Translations under genes and position numbers: made by a program
Notes under the pieces: generated by a model
Seen by the model: only the letters and a program-made list of their open reading frames with translations
Told to the model about the DNA's origin: nothing
Databases searched by the model: none
Source: Torreya grandis
Taxonomy: Eukaryota; Streptophyta; Pinopsida; Cupressales; Taxaceae
Length of the DNA stretch: 64,000 bases
Direction: 5' to 3'
Assembly (NCBI GenBank): GCA_037957365.1
Contig: JARHVA010000250.1
Span: forward strand, 6,375,156-6,439,155
Shown here: positions 25,401 to 41,789 of the stretch, in pieces
Layout: every line of letters begins with the position of its first letter
Numbering within the stretch: the stretch's first letter is position 1

Positions 25401-27443
25401 TTGATTGAATTTAATTGTATTTAGATGATATTATTGTGATCCATATTGAATGGAAAATATAGTGATTTTAATGGTTTACTTGGGTCAATTTTAAAGGGTT
25501 TGTTTTATTGATTGAGTTTTAGGGGAATGAATCCACCTTATATAAAAGGATAAAATGTGTTGATTAGATATTAATAAATTTAGTTAATTTTACATTTGAT
25601 TCATAGTTATTCAATATGTAATCTTATAAGCAATGCTTAGAGTAAAAAATGACTATGTATTGAATGTTAATGGTTAACCATGAATGATGTTTTAGAAGTC
25701 ACTTACAAATCTCATATTCTGGACTATTCTAGTACATATGTGGGCATGGTTAAGTAAATTGTAAATGTGTGGATGTATCACTTGTATCACAAAAGACTTA
25801 TAAGATGTTTAGCTAGAATGAAAGGAAAGAAAAAATTTGACAATGGTGTTTTTTGCTAGAATAAATTAGAAGAAAAGTTAGTTTTCATATTTTAATATTT
25901 GATTTACTAATGCATATAATCTTGGAGGTTATCTAGGTTCTACCCGTATATCAAGATTGGTTCATGATAATTGAATTCACTATTGTTAGAGTTATTTTTG
26001 CAAGATGATGGTGCTGTCTTGGTAAACACTTGATGATGTAATGGTGCATTTGAAATGATGTTTTCTAATAGTTTGATTTAATAAGCATGGTTGTTTCTTG
26101 ATTACGTGTTGCTTGACTTGTCTTTCTCCCTTCAAATGCTATAATTTAGGGACAACTATGACTTCTAATGTTCTATATTCATATCATATTTCACTATTTT
26201 GTAATTATGCATTTATATTAATTAAATAACCTTATTTGTGTAATGCATCTATTAATTAATGTGTGAGGTTTAGCTAAATAAGTGGTTTACCTTATTTTGA
26301 TAATATTTAATCTATGACTCAAGGAAAAATGGACATGAGATATAAGGAAATGATTATCTCACATTCATAAGAAAGTCTTCATTATATCCCTTTTGGTTGG
26401 AGTTAAATTACATATAATTACACGTATTAGTTGTATTTACTTTCATAAGCTTTCTCTATTTTATGACTCTCATATGGATAATTATTACAGGTAAATTAAT
26501 AATGTTTCCCTAGATGGATTTTTTTTCCAATGAGATGTGCAATAATGAAGGGTTATTAATAATTTTTACTATTAAGATGTTTCTAAGGTTATGGTTATTA
26601 TGAGGAAATATAGATGCATGTTATTTTGTGTTGTGACCCTAAAATTGAAGTGAGTTTAATTTAGTTTGGTAGCATCGAATGTAATTAATTAATTTACTTC
26701 TTATGACATTAAATGCTTTGGCTAATAACTCTAATTTGGTAAAGCATGCGTTATTCTTGAGATGCATCTAATGAAGAAGTAACTATTGTGATACTTCATG
26801 ATTATGAAAATGTGGAAGTAGGCTGATGAACTTAATTTGATGAAAGGTATACATAACTAATTGCAAGGGTAATTGGTACATGGATAATAATGTTGTGCAA
26901 TAGGTGTAACAATACTAATGCTTCTTTACAAGTAACTTCTCTAACTATGTTTATATTTTTTGTGGTTTATATGTTTGATTGAGAGTCTTTCTTAATGAGA
27001 AAAAAAAATTTATTCTCATTTAGATTGATTTATTAGTAATCTTTAAATGTTAAGAAAATAAAGACTAGTGGAACATGAAAATCCCTTATACATTACTTCA
27101 TTTTTGTAAACTACTTCTATAAAGAGAAATTAATTTAAGGTTAAGTCTTGTTAAGTTGGTTTTATGAGAAAGACAACCTTGTGAAAAATTTCAAGTTAGA
27201 ATTTATAAGGGTATGGTGTATGCTTATACATCCCAAGCTTTATATCCTTTAAGGGATGAACCACTTTCTTATAGGGTCTAGTCAAGAATACCTAAATTTT
27301 GGGGAGTTGTATTTTGCAATCCTCTTCATGTTCTATTGTTAATATCAAGTCTAAATTTAATTATAGGCTTATGGTTTCATTAAATAATAATGTGTGTTAT
27401 AACACTCTATTTGTCTCATTTAAAAAAATAAATATTCACTACA
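22431..27443 (+). mobile_element. 5,013-bp TG...CA insertion, probable long solo LTR
   Basis: The segment starts TGCTCCAACC and ends TTCACTACA. It is flanked on both sides by AAGTT (22426-22430 and 27444-27448). It interrupts a satellite unit, which continues in register after the right copy. A 5-bp duplication and TG...CA ends are the signature of LTR-element integration. I found no second copy of the first ~1 kb near the right end, no primer-binding site and no gag or pol motif. It is therefore either an unusually long solo LTR or a non-autonomous element with unrecognisable internal structure. An AATAAA lies at about 27428. Orientation is assumed. No genes were seen inside. Confidence 0.55.
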
Positions 27444-27880
27444 AAGTTATAACAGTGGATTCTAGATCACTTATAGTACCCATTTATTAAATGCAATTTA
27501 ATTATACAATGGGAAGTGTGAAATACATGGTATGATCCATTGTTTTATGATCATATGCACATGAGTGCACCTAAAAATTACTATCAAAATATCATTATAG
27601 TCACATGATTTAATATATTGTTTCACACATAATTGGATATACATGAAGTTATATTGATGGATACTAGATTGCTTATATACTCACTTGTTGAATGTGATTT
27701 ATTTTTTCATACTTGAAAATGTTAAATATAGTACAATTAATTAATTTTTCATCATATCCACTTGAGTGCACATGTAAATTAGTGTAAAAAAAACCTTATA
27801 GTCACATGATTTACTAGATTCTCATGGTCATGTTTAGATACACCTAAATTTATATTGATGGATACTAGATCACTTACTGA
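27444..27880 (+). repeat. ~190-bp satellite, third block (~2.3 units)
   Basis: The array resumes at AAGTTATA with GGATTCTAGATCAC, then GATGGATACTAGAT near 27656 and again near 27857. Between them are CACTTGAGTGCA, 'attagtgt', 'tagtcacatgattta' and 'catgtttagata' in the usual order. Confidence 0.8.
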
Positions 27881-31670
<3,790 letters not shown>

Positions 31671-32850
31671 TGTATACACATAATATTTTCAAATTTTATC
31701 AATTATTGATGCTTTTTTCTTGCAAAAACCTATAAATTCTTAATTTCTCTAAGTGCACACCTTAAAGGGTGCACCAAAAAATGGGTGGTTAGACCATTGG
31801 TGCTTTGTAATATTATTTTCCCCTATACTACCACTTGTTATCTACACAACCTTATCCTATGTACTTACTTATGCCTTTCCTCCTCTTTTGCATGCTCCTC
31901 TAAATAATTTACCACCTTAGCCCCTTCCTAAGCCTAAAACCCTTTTTGATAGTTTGCTTTACACTATCATCCTAGGCCAACCCTTTATTCAAATTGTTAA
32001 AATAATGTTTTAGGTCTAGGTCAGCTTTGGCCTCCATAAACTAAGATCTAACTTGTTTTTATCATTTAATGATATAGATTTGATTGGGATGACCATGTCA
32101 GATAAACTTTTAGAAAGGTTTAGGGTTAGATTTAGCCATATATACATAATTTTTTTCATAGTTTATTAGAGAGAGATAAAAGTTAATTATTCATTTGCAC
32201 TTATTTACAATCTAGTCTCCCACCATTATACTTGAGGAGTTATTTATTAGGGTTTATACTTAGGGAAGAATATTATCTTATGGAAAATTCTTGGATACTT
32301 AGGCCTTTCTTAGTGATCCTTACAAACCATAACAACCTCTTTTGAAACACCTTTGGCTAAGGGAGAGATTGAGTCTCGACATGTTCATCTTCAAGGTAAG
32401 TATCTCTAAATTTACTCCTCTATTTTAGTATATAAAAGTAGGATAAGTAAAGGATTTTGGATATATTTATCTCTCCATGCATTAGGGTTTTATCTATATA
32501 AAGCTTAGTTAGGATTATCCTATGCATGTTTACTTTTTATGTTTATTACACCCACTTTGTGCCATAATCTTTAGTGAGCTCTAAGTTAGATTTTAATTTA
32601 CTTATCATTTACTTAGTGAATATGAAAACATATGACCTGCTAAGGTTATTGTATAGTGTTTCTTGACTAGAGGCTTTGAAACCCTTTCTAGTGATGTTAT
32701 TATGGTAAGAGATCCATTAGTTAGGTTTAGTGGATCCATCTTGGTCATGACCCTAAATATCTAATGTATCAATAATCAAAAGTGTAATTAATATTTTTCT
32801 TCTCTAAGCTAAGATTGATTAATAGGGTAGCTACATTTTCCTTTAATACA
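31671..32850 (+). repeat. 5' LTR of element B
   Basis: It begins TGTATACACATAATATTTTC and ends AATACA. It is collinear with 44178-45360 throughout, for example at 'gtgcaccaaaaaa', 'tactaccacttg', 'ccttacaaacca' and 'gagattgagtct'. Similarity stops at the proposed ends. Confidence 0.85.
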
Positions 32851-32873
32851 TTCTAGTGAACTCGATGTGAAAT
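32851..32873 (+). other. Candidate primer-binding site of element B
   Basis: TTCTAGTGAACTCGATGTG directly follows the 5' LTR. It resembles TTTGGTGAACCCAACTTAC at the same position in element E. The tRNA used could not be identified by reading. Confidence 0.45.
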
Positions 32874-34898
32874 AAAACCTCATAGGTTTTATTTCATGCA
32901 TTAATTTTTATCATCATATTATCTATTTCTATTTTTATAGTAATGTATAAAACTTGCCAGTATAGTTATTATAGTCCATGTATAAGTTTAACACATAGTC
33001 ACCCTAGAATAAATATTATGTCTATGCAGGTCTTTTCCAAATATAGGGACTATATCGAGTAGCTCAACATAGTCTTCTTCTTTAGCCATAAGATTGAATA
33101 TATAGTCAAACTAATAAACTTTATTCATAGTTCTCATTTTCAACATATAGGTATGCATAGTTGATCTAGTCAACTCTGTTCACAACTTATTTTTAGCACC
33201 CAGGGTTTGTAATCTCTATCAAGCTAGTCGACTCTATTAGCAAAATTTTTGAATCAACACTTAAACATCACATCTTAAAATGTTGAAATCTAAGAATATT
33301 TAAACCCACATAGGTTCATTATTAATCTCTTTTTCATTCAAATTTTCTTTTCCAGTACCATTTTCTACAATTTTGTAGTGTATAAAAATGTATCCCTATA
33401 GCCAACTGGGTCGACTAGCTCGACATAATTCTATAGCCTGTATTCTCTCTAGAAGACACAATTGACCTATTTGACTGTGTTCTTCTAGATTTTGATTTCA
33501 TAGAATAATAGTGGCCTAATCACCTTTGTTCTACATTATTTACATATAATATTTCTTGAAGCGATTTTGTACTCTTCATAGTCAAGGAATTAACCTCTTT
33601 TTGCTAGTAATTAATTCACTTTCATTTTAGCTACTTACAAGTTTAAAGTAACAAACATAAATTAATTAGGTAGTTTTTTAATTTACCAATTTAGTCACAC
33701 TTTTTTTTCTAATTTTCACACACTTTCAAATCACTTAAAACTAGAAAACATTAAACATTTTCTTCCTAAGGTCTACCTACTTGGATTTCATCACCAAGAT
33801 GACTTATTTTTTTGGCCAAGTATAAATACATGGTTAATGATATATATTGACAAAGAACCTGATACCCTTATCACTATGAGATTATGAAGTTAGGGGGTAG
33901 GCTCCAATACCAAGATAATACCATCACCAATATAGATCCCTTTTAGCCTAAACTTCCTAAAACCATCCTTAGATTATTTTTTAGTTCCTTATTATAGATA
34001 AATTATCATCCCATTAAATTTAAATTTTATTATAACTTAATAACACTTAAGAATGACCAATTAGTTATCATTTACTTTCAAGTTGTTGCTTTTTATTTGA
34101 TCACTGTATTTTTTATTTAAAAACTTACATTATCTAGTGTTGGTGCAAGTTTATGTTGTTTATTCCAGTTGGATCAATCACATTGATCCAATTACTTGTG
34201 TGCTTCATTTCATTTGCTTAGATAGTATATCATAAAATATTTATCTATTTTTAAAACATTGTCATCCCTATCGACATAGTATATTATAGACTATCAATCT
34301 TTTTTCCCTTAAATATATAGTCACCATATCTGACTATGTATCCTTATCAGCGTAATCAATTTCCCCTTTTCAAGTACATAGTTAATAAATCTATGTATAT
34401 TTATCATCTATTCAGTTTATTCATCTATAGTACATAGTCAACCCATATGACTATGTATCCCTCTAGCCTATTTTAATTTTATCCTTCATAGAACATAGTT
34501 AACCTACTCAATTATGTCCTTTTGCTTGTTTTTATATGAACCTTCTTCACATACTCTATCGACCTAGTCGACTTTGTACCCATTGGCCTATATTGTTTTA
34601 TGTGTGGTCAAATTTATCTCTATTTTTCTTTCTTTCTTCTTGATCTTTAATTCTTTATTCATAAATCATGAAATCCCCTATCTAAATATTTTTAGATAAA
34701 TTTAATCCATTTAGATGGTATATGGGATGTTTTTTTCTACCTACCTTCACTTCCAAAGATCTTCATTCTTGGAGTACTTATTCTCCCTCATCTTTATATT
34801 GTAACATGGTTTAAATTAATCCAATAGATGAGACTAGTGGTTCAGATCCTTTTCATATTTATAAAGATATATCCCATATTCAAGCATCTCACCATAAT
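32874..34898 (+). other. Long 5' leader of element B with palindromic repeats
   Basis: Two kilobases of non-coding sequence lie between the primer site and gag. The motif ACATAGT-(C/T)(A/G)AC ... GACTATGT recurs irregularly from 32990 to 33490 and regularly from 34268 to 34580. It has no ORF of note. Confidence 0.6.
34268..34580 (+). repeat. Tandem ~60-bp repeats with palindromic core
   Basis: Units begin at about 34272, 34313, 34375, 34431, 34492 and 34551; after the first the spacing is 56-62 bp. The best-preserved unit has perfect 9-bp inverted arms, ACATAGTCA (34432-34440) and TGACTATGT (34448-34456), around a 7-base loop. Each core is followed by a pyrimidine-rich, T-rich stretch. The repeats end about 320 bp before the gag ATG. 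Confidence 0.75.
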
Positions 34899-36060
34899 GT
34901 GGGGGAAATTGATACAAGCCTATCCAATAACCCCATAGGAAATTTTCCACCTAGTAACTCTCCCCCTAATACCAATTCAGGGAATCTTCCTACAAACACT
35001 AACCCACCAATTGATACAACTCAAATTCTTGCACAAATAGTGAAACAAATGGACATCATGAAAACATATAACATCTCCCAAATGATGCAAATATAACATA
35101 ATTTGATCAACATGGCTAATCAACCTCCCATTCTTCTTCCTAAAAATAATCAAAATTTTATCCCTCCACCTCTTAGAGATGTCATGTGAAATGTCATTCC
35201 ATAAAATATCATACAAAATAAGATGCTTAAACACATTCAAAATGAGCCTTTAGTACCTTTCATTATTTCTATTTATATTGGTAATATATTTCCAACTATT
35301 AAATATGATGGAACTAAAGACCTCACATATTATATTAAGGCATTCAGTAATATTTATAAAGAGTGGATCCAAAATAATACCTTCACCATAACTAAACTTC
35401 TAGTTAAAACCTTCATGGGTGATGTATTAGAATGGTATAGCCAACTTACCCAAAATTATACATGGCAACTAGAGGATTTAGTCAATCTTTTAGTTAAAGA
35501 ATTCCAATACAATGATCTTCTCAAAAATTGCCTTAGTCATTTCATCAATGCTAAGCAATCCCCTACTGAATAAACTCATGATTTTATCAAATTATAGAAA
35601 TATTTGGCTCAAAAATCCAATCACAACATGACTGATGACCACTTATTTAAACTTTTTATAACATCCTTAATACCTTCACTCCAATACAAGGTTCAAAATT
35701 TTTCTCCATAAACTTTAAATGATGCTCTTGACCAAGCTAAGTGTCAAGAATTTTTTATGAAATAGTTCTAACCTAACACAAAAATAATGAAGGGATCTTT
35801 CCAACATTCAAACAATGTAATAGCTACCAATCCTCCTCAATCCAAACCAAGAGTAGCCAAATAAAAAATATCCAACCTTCCTATATGCCATTAACTATGA
35901 AATAAATGATATAAATTTTAGTGCCTTATAAACTATTCATGTACCCTAATAATCCCCATAAATGGTGTGAACCTAATAAATTTTGTTGCTTTCCCACTGA
36001 TATAGGTTATTCCCATGAAACATGTTGAGGGCTTAAAAAAATTGCCATTTATTTTATGCT
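34899..36060 (+). pseudogene. Gag remnant of element B
   Basis: Gag forms the particle that packages element RNA. A Pro/Asn/Ser/Thr-rich N-terminus starts at the ATG at 34899. A stop-interrupted linker leads to the capsid-type region from 35223, with YDGTKDLTYYIKAFSNIYKEW, LVKTFMGDVLEWYSQL and a closing LVNLLVKEFQYNDLLKN. This is the usual pattern of the retrotransposon gag family (Retrotrans_gag). A TAA at 35571 and later stops break it. Near 35970-36040 the sequence FCCFPTDIGYSHETC followed by GLKKIAI matches the Tat-type CCHC finger, but the expected His residues read Pro and Tyr. Confidence 0.75.
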
Positions 36061-36716
36061 ATGAGATTCATTCAATTATGATTAAAATCTATCATCAAGA
36101 TTATGTTAATGCTTCTCAAAAGAAACAAACTTAAAAAGCTTCTTCCTCTAAAAATCCAAGATATTTATCTACATCTATCCCTCAACAAGCAAACAAAGAT
36201 ATTTGTGTGATTGATGCTAATTATGATCAATATTGTACCAATTACCAATACTTCAATGCAACTAAGGTCAATTATCAATGCAAACCAACCCATAAAGATC
36301 CCATCACCAAATTAAATAAATCATTTATATAAGAGAATATTTTCAAAGATACAACTACTACTAACTTAAATTTGGAAACCAATGAGGATCCACCCCTTCA
36401 ATCCAAACCTCTGACCGCTTTTCTTCTTCCTAAACATATTTTACCCTCCAAGCCTCTAGTTAGTTATTAATCTTCCAAAACTCATTGAAATTTATTAAAA
36501 TAAATAAACTCTATGCCTTATAAAATTCCTCTCATGGAATTAGTTTGCACCTCTCCCTATCATCATAAATTCCTAGTGCAACAATTTTAAGAAAGTGAAG
36601 AACCATCTTCCTTAGAAGAAGAACCATTTTATCATGAGCCTCAACCAACAAGAGTTCATACCATTGAATCCATTTGTCCTTATTCAAATCCATCCATATA
36701 ATTACTCGAGGAAGAC

Positions 36717-37139
36717 ATGATCAATGATGAAATCCTCTTTCAAGCCAATGATCCACCACTATTTATCAAAATAGCCATTAATACCTCCCTCATTCACAAT
36801 TTATTAGTAGATGAAGGGTCAATAATTAATGTTACATATCTTTGGCTCATTCAACATATTAGATATAAAAAGTATCATCTTAAGCAACCTCATTTAACAT
36901 GTCATGGATTTGATAAGACTGATTAAAAGATGTTTGGTTATATTCATATCCCTCTTACTATTGGACCCAAATCTATAAGCAATAAGCTTATGGTCCTTGA
37001 TTTACCATTATCTTATAATATATTCTTAGGATGTCTATGGACTCATTGCATGAGGGATATTTCCTCTTCTGAAAGACAATGTACCAATTTCATTCATAAT
37101 GGAAAATGGTATAAACATGAGGTTGATCCTAACCCCTAG
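36717..37139 (+). pseudogene. Aspartic protease remnant of element B
   Basis: The retropepsin cleaves the polyprotein. Here LLVDEGSIINVTYL carries the catalytic Asp at 36810-36812, in a D-E-G-S context where many retropepsins have D-T/S-G. A second conserved block, LMVLDLPLSYNIFLGCLWTH, lies at about 36990-37060 and matches the fold's C-terminal ILG..W segment. The reading has one in-frame stop at 36924 (TAA), then continues from 36930. It lies downstream of gag and upstream of RT, in normal order. Confidence 0.7.
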
Positions 37140-38460
37140 AGTATTTAGATTCATAATCCTAAATCTCAACATAAGATTCTCACTATTCCAAAAATTAATA
37201 TTGCACCTTTACCTAAATTCATCAATATGAATCCTAATTTACACATCATTCTTGCTGATTCTGATGATGATAATCCTAGTGATTTGAAGAATACATGCAA
37301 TACTACCAAGCTACCTCCTTACATTTTGGAGTGGCTTCCTCCTTCCTTGTTGCCTCATGATTGTACCATCCCTTTTAACGATGAGATCATTAATTTACCT
37401 CTTCCATGTAATGCACATAAATTATCTTATAAAGAAGATGATTTCACATGTAATGACTATGGAGTGACTAAACTATTTGAAAACCCTTTTTTTATCACTG
37501 AGTAAATTTAGTGATCTAAGCATCTCACCTTTTGAAGTTCCTTTTGAGTCACAGGCATGTACTATTTCTCCAACTTATGATGATAACTACATTATGGCCC
37601 AATCTCAATCAAGATATTTAGATGTTCAAAATCATCAATTTTTTTTAGCTCAAACACACACATTTAAGCATGATGTTCATACCATTTCCATAGATTTTGA
37701 GTTAGAACCTAAAGGTCATGTACCTCCAATCAATTATTCACTTCTCGATACTCTTTGGGTGGTTGAAAAAATCTTACCTCTCACATATTCAAAACTTTTG
37801 GAACCTTTGATACCTCCTATCACACTGGTTATTCTATCTGATCCTCTTTCCATCAATGATTCAAAAGATAAACTAATTAAATCCAATCAACCTTCCTCTA
37901 CGGTTCTACCTACTCTTTAGATCACTCTTGATGCCAAGGCCATAGACGTATGCTAGATACATGCTAAATATGATCACCATGGTAAAAAAATTATTGATAT
38001 TAAATTAGATGAAGAATATTATGAACCTTGACCCATGTTAACCAATGATGAAGCTATCCTTGAATTAATCCATTCCCTAGAACCTCAACTTTCTTGACAA
38101 CATCATAAACTTGGAAATTTCAAGCACAAGGCCCCTATTTTTAATAACTTCATTGCTAGCATTAATACTAAAAATAGTCCCATTCCTCTCTTTCCAACCC
38201 TCATATCATTTTCAAGACATAAATGTTATGCTTATCGAGGAAACTACAAGTATCAAATATGGCACACCCTTATGTCCTCAACCTATAACAATTTCTAGAG
38301 AACTCACACCAACTAAACATGATAAATTTAGCTTATTATTTAATAAATATCATGAGACTTCTTCTTTTTTATATGAGAACATGTTTTTCATCGATCCTAG
38401 TATCATGGTGCATAACATCATCACATATCTCAATGCCAAACCTAATCAATAAAAATAATA
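37140..38460 (+). pseudogene. Protease-RT linker of element B
   Basis: Several open stretches (37227-37505, 37477-37920, 38111-38452) in different frames encode Pro/Ser/Thr/Leu-rich, acidic sequence with no recognised domain. Tat-type elements commonly have a long, poorly conserved segment between protease and RT, and this fits that position. Confidence 0.5.
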
Positions 38461-39180
38461 AAAAATTCCCCTTGAAGTTTCCATCTTATGCCATTGAAAA
38501 TTATTAAACTATTAGATGCCAAATTTATCAAACCTATGGACTATTTTTAATGGGTTTCCAATATTGTCCCCATTCATAAAAAATCCACCATGGTCATTCA
38601 CATTTGCATCAATTTATATAACCTCAATATTGGTTGTCCAAAGGACAACTTTCCAGTACCTTTGATAGATTCCATCATCAATTCCACTACTAGATACAAA
38701 ATGTTATCTCTCATGGATGGTTTTTTAGGATACTATCAAATTCATATTACCCCTAAAGACCAACACAAGACAACTTTCACCATAAAATGGGACACTTATT
38801 GCTATATTAAAATACCCTTCAGCCTTACAAATGTTGGAGCTACCTCTCAATGGGATATGACCCATATTTTTCATGACCTTAACCATAAGATTGTGTAAAC
38901 CTATGTGGATGACATCATTTCCAAATCCAAAAATTGCAAAACTCATCTTTCTGATCTTGCCATCATCTTTGATTGACTCATCAAATATAAAGTTAGACTC
39001 AACCCCTACAAATGTGTTTTTGTGGTTACATATAGTAAATTACTAGGGTTCTTAGTCTCTCTTCATGGTATTGATGTTGATCTTTATAAGATCAATGATA
39101 TAGTCAACATACCTATTCCTCATTCAATTCTAGAAATTCATACTTACCTTGGCAAACTTGGGGAAATTTGATGATTTATA
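38461..39180 (+). pseudogene. Reverse transcriptase remnant of element B
   Basis: RT copies element RNA to DNA. Visible motifs in order: AKFIKPMDYF, then a stop (TAA 38548-38550), WVSNIVPIHKKSTMVIHICI, NIGCPKDNFPVPLID, the motif A region LSLMDGFLGYYQIHI, TTFTIKWDTYCY, IPFSLTNVGATSQ, then a stop (38896-38898), and the catalytic YVDD at 38902-38913. A LLGFLVSLHGIDVD block near 39045 closes the domain. The two named stops sit in otherwise well-kept text, so they look like single-base decay. Confidence 0.85.
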
Positions 39181-39339
39181 CCCAAAATAGCTTATCATAT
39201 TTACTCTATTAATTCCCTTATTAAGAAAGTTAATGATTTATAATGGAATGATCCTTTTTAGAAGACATTTGATAACATGAAAGAATCATTTCTCCATCTG
39301 CCCACCCTTCACCCACATTCTAATAACCATCTTTTAATT

Positions 39340-39810
39340 TTTTACATTTCTTTTATAGCTGTATCAATTGGGGCAATGCTTACCGAACAAGATGATACTA
39401 GAAGAGAGTATGTTATCTACTATATTAGTTAAGGCCTCATAGATTAAAAAAAATGTTATACCAAAGTAGAACATGATTACTTCGCTATCTATTTTGTAGT
39501 TGAAAATATTTATCACTACATGCTTTATCAAATAACTTATGTCATAGTTCATTTTGACCCACTTCATTACTTTTTATCCAAAGACTTTTTATGTAGAGAT
39601 AGAATTGGCAAGTGGATGATTTTTTTAATGGAATTTGACCTCTACATCATCATGCAAAAAGATGTCAAAGGATAAGTCATTACCAACAAACTCATAGTGG
39701 CACCCATACCTAATACCAATAATCTTCAAGATAGTCTCCCCAATTATAACATTATCTATATTGAAGGTCTCAATCAAGCTATCTCTCTTAAAAATTAATT
39801 TTACAACTTC
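39340..39810 (+). pseudogene. First RNase H remnant of element B
   Basis: The RNase H joined to RT removes the RNA template. The reading shows SIGAMLTEQDDTRREYVIYY, two stops, then CYTKVEHDYFAIYFVVENIY, HYFLSKDFLCRDRIGKWMIF and a following LMEFDLYIIMQKDVKG. These match the gypsy-type RNase H block order of Tat elements. It follows RT by about 160 bp. Confidence 0.75.
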
Positions 39811-39889
39811 ATTATTGATTTAGAAGCAAGTAATAAAGAAGATTTATATGTCATTACTTATCAAATGAATTCCTTAAATCAATTTTGAT

Positions 39890-40310
39890 TTACATGAAGA
39901 CACATAAACCCTTCATTTTGATGGCAGTAAATGTCTCTAAGGAGTTGGGGCAGGTTGTATACTCACTAGTCCTCATGGTAAAACTATCCCTTTGGAATTA
40001 TGGCTTACTTTTGATATCACTAATAACATGGTGGAATATGAAGCATTAGTCTTAGGCATGAGAGAAACACTTGACGTAGACATTACATATTTGCATACTT
40101 TGGGTGACTCCCAACTCATTTACCATAAAGTGAATGGTGACTATCAATATAAAAGTGAAAATTTTATCGCTTATCATCAAATGGCCACTACCCTCACCAA
40201 ATAATTTGCTTATTTTACCATCAAGCCCATTATAAGAGATCAAAACTCTATCATTTATTCTCTTTCTTCTTTAGAATTCTTATTTCATATGCATCAAGTT
40301 CTCAATGATT
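39890..40310 (+). pseudogene. Second (archaeal-type) RNase H remnant of element B
   Basis: A separate RNase H module follows the first. LHFDGSK (Asp near 39919) is followed by GVGAGCILTSPHGK, then ITNNMVEYEALVLGMRET near 40015-40070 with the conserved Glu of the EYEA block. LHTLGDSQLIYHKVNGDYQY lies near 40095. Tat-lineage elements are known for carrying this extra archaeal-type RNase H between the gypsy RNase H and the integrase, so it fixes the lineage. One stop at about 39940 and another at 40202-40204 break the frame. Confidence 0.8.
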
Positions 40311-40439
40311 ATTGATTTCTTATTCAAATATGAAAATCCCCATCTTCTATCCAAACACAAGATTCACTTATCTGTCATATTGAGGCTATCACTATTAAAT
40401 AGAGCCCATGGTATAAATAAATTTTCCAATTCCTTAAGC

Positions 40440-41660
40440 ACAAAAATTATCCTCTAGATATGAATTATCATGATGAAAAGACTCAAATTTTCAAAAAAAA
40501 CCTTCAAATATGTCTTTAGATATAACACCCTTTATTATCACAATGTCGAAAGTACCGACCTCTACTATGTAATGAAAGAAGAGGTCCCTCTTCTCCTTAA
40601 ACAAGAACATGGGGGTATTTTTGGTGGGAATTGTAGTGGACATGATACAACATGTGAATGCTTATGTATGGGATACTTTTGGCCTACTCTCAAAAATGAT
40701 GATATTGAGTTTGCTAAAAAGTGTAGTCCTTTCCAATTCCATGACAATTTAATCCATTCGCCACTACAAGAGCATATAATTGTAGAATCTCCCTAGCTAT
40801 TTTCCATGTGGGGATTAGATATTATTGGAAAACTACCTAAAATCATAGGATGGGCATGCATTTATCATCATGGCTACTGAATATTTTACCAAATGAGTAG
40901 AAGCCATGCCTCTTGTCAATGTCACAAGAACTAGTATTTACAAGTTTATCCTTAATCAAATCATTTTTAATTTTAGAGTTCCCCATATTATCATATTTGA
41001 TAATGGTGATAATTTTAAGAACAAGGATGTGAAGTGATTATGCTCTAAATTCTAAATATCCCATAAATTTTCCACACCTTATCATCCATAATGCAATGGC
41101 CAAGCTAAGGCCACAAAAAAAATTATCAATAAAATCTTTCAAAAGACCATCTATGAAATTCACACAAATTGGTATCTTAATTTATATCCTATACTTTAGG
41201 CCTATTATACTAACATTAATACTACTATTGGGGAAACATCATTCTCACTAGTTTATGGTTCTGAGTCTATTCTCGCATCAAAAGTTGAACTTCCCTCATT
41301 ATGTATATGTCTTCATGATATCATTCCTAATTAAGAATTATGTGAATATATCCTTCATGCCCTTGATATTCTTGATGAACATCATTTAACTAATCTATAA
41401 CATAATCACCAATATAAGACTCGTATCACCAAGTAACATAAGAAAAAAGTTAAAGTCTACACTTTCAATGTTGGGGATCTAGTATTTAAATTAGACTATG
41501 TCCATGAAAAAGAAGGCAAATACACCCAAAAGTGGTGGGGCCATTATTTAGTGAAAGATATTCTTGGTCCTAACACTTATCACCTCCAAAATAATGAAGG
41601 CCATGTTTCTAAAGAGGCCATGTTTCTAAAGAGCCCACTAATATGCAATTCTTGAAGAAA
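40440..41660 (+). pseudogene. Integrase remnant of element B
   Basis: Integrase inserts the cDNA copy. The zinc-binding N-terminus (GGIFGGNCSGHDT, then KKCSPFQFHDN near 40715) has lost a His and a Cys. The core starts WGLDIIGKLPK with its Asp at 40818-40820. The second Asp is in IIFDNGDNF at 40999-41001. The expected catalytic Glu reads Lys (AAG, 41107-41109) in NGQAKATK. A stop at 40894-40896 sits where Trp is usual, before VEAMPL. The C-terminal part, VGDLVFKLDYVHEKEGK to KWWGHYLVKDILGPNTYHL, is clear near 41470-41590. No chromodomain is seen, as expected for Tat. Confidence 0.8.
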
Positions 41661-41789
41661 TACTTTTCTTAGATATTTCCCTTCTTATCATATTTATATA
41701 TACTATCATACTAAAAATTTTTGTAGGACTTATTCATGGGTCTCACCCTATACAATAATTTCTCTTTCCATAAACCTGAGTTACTTATC

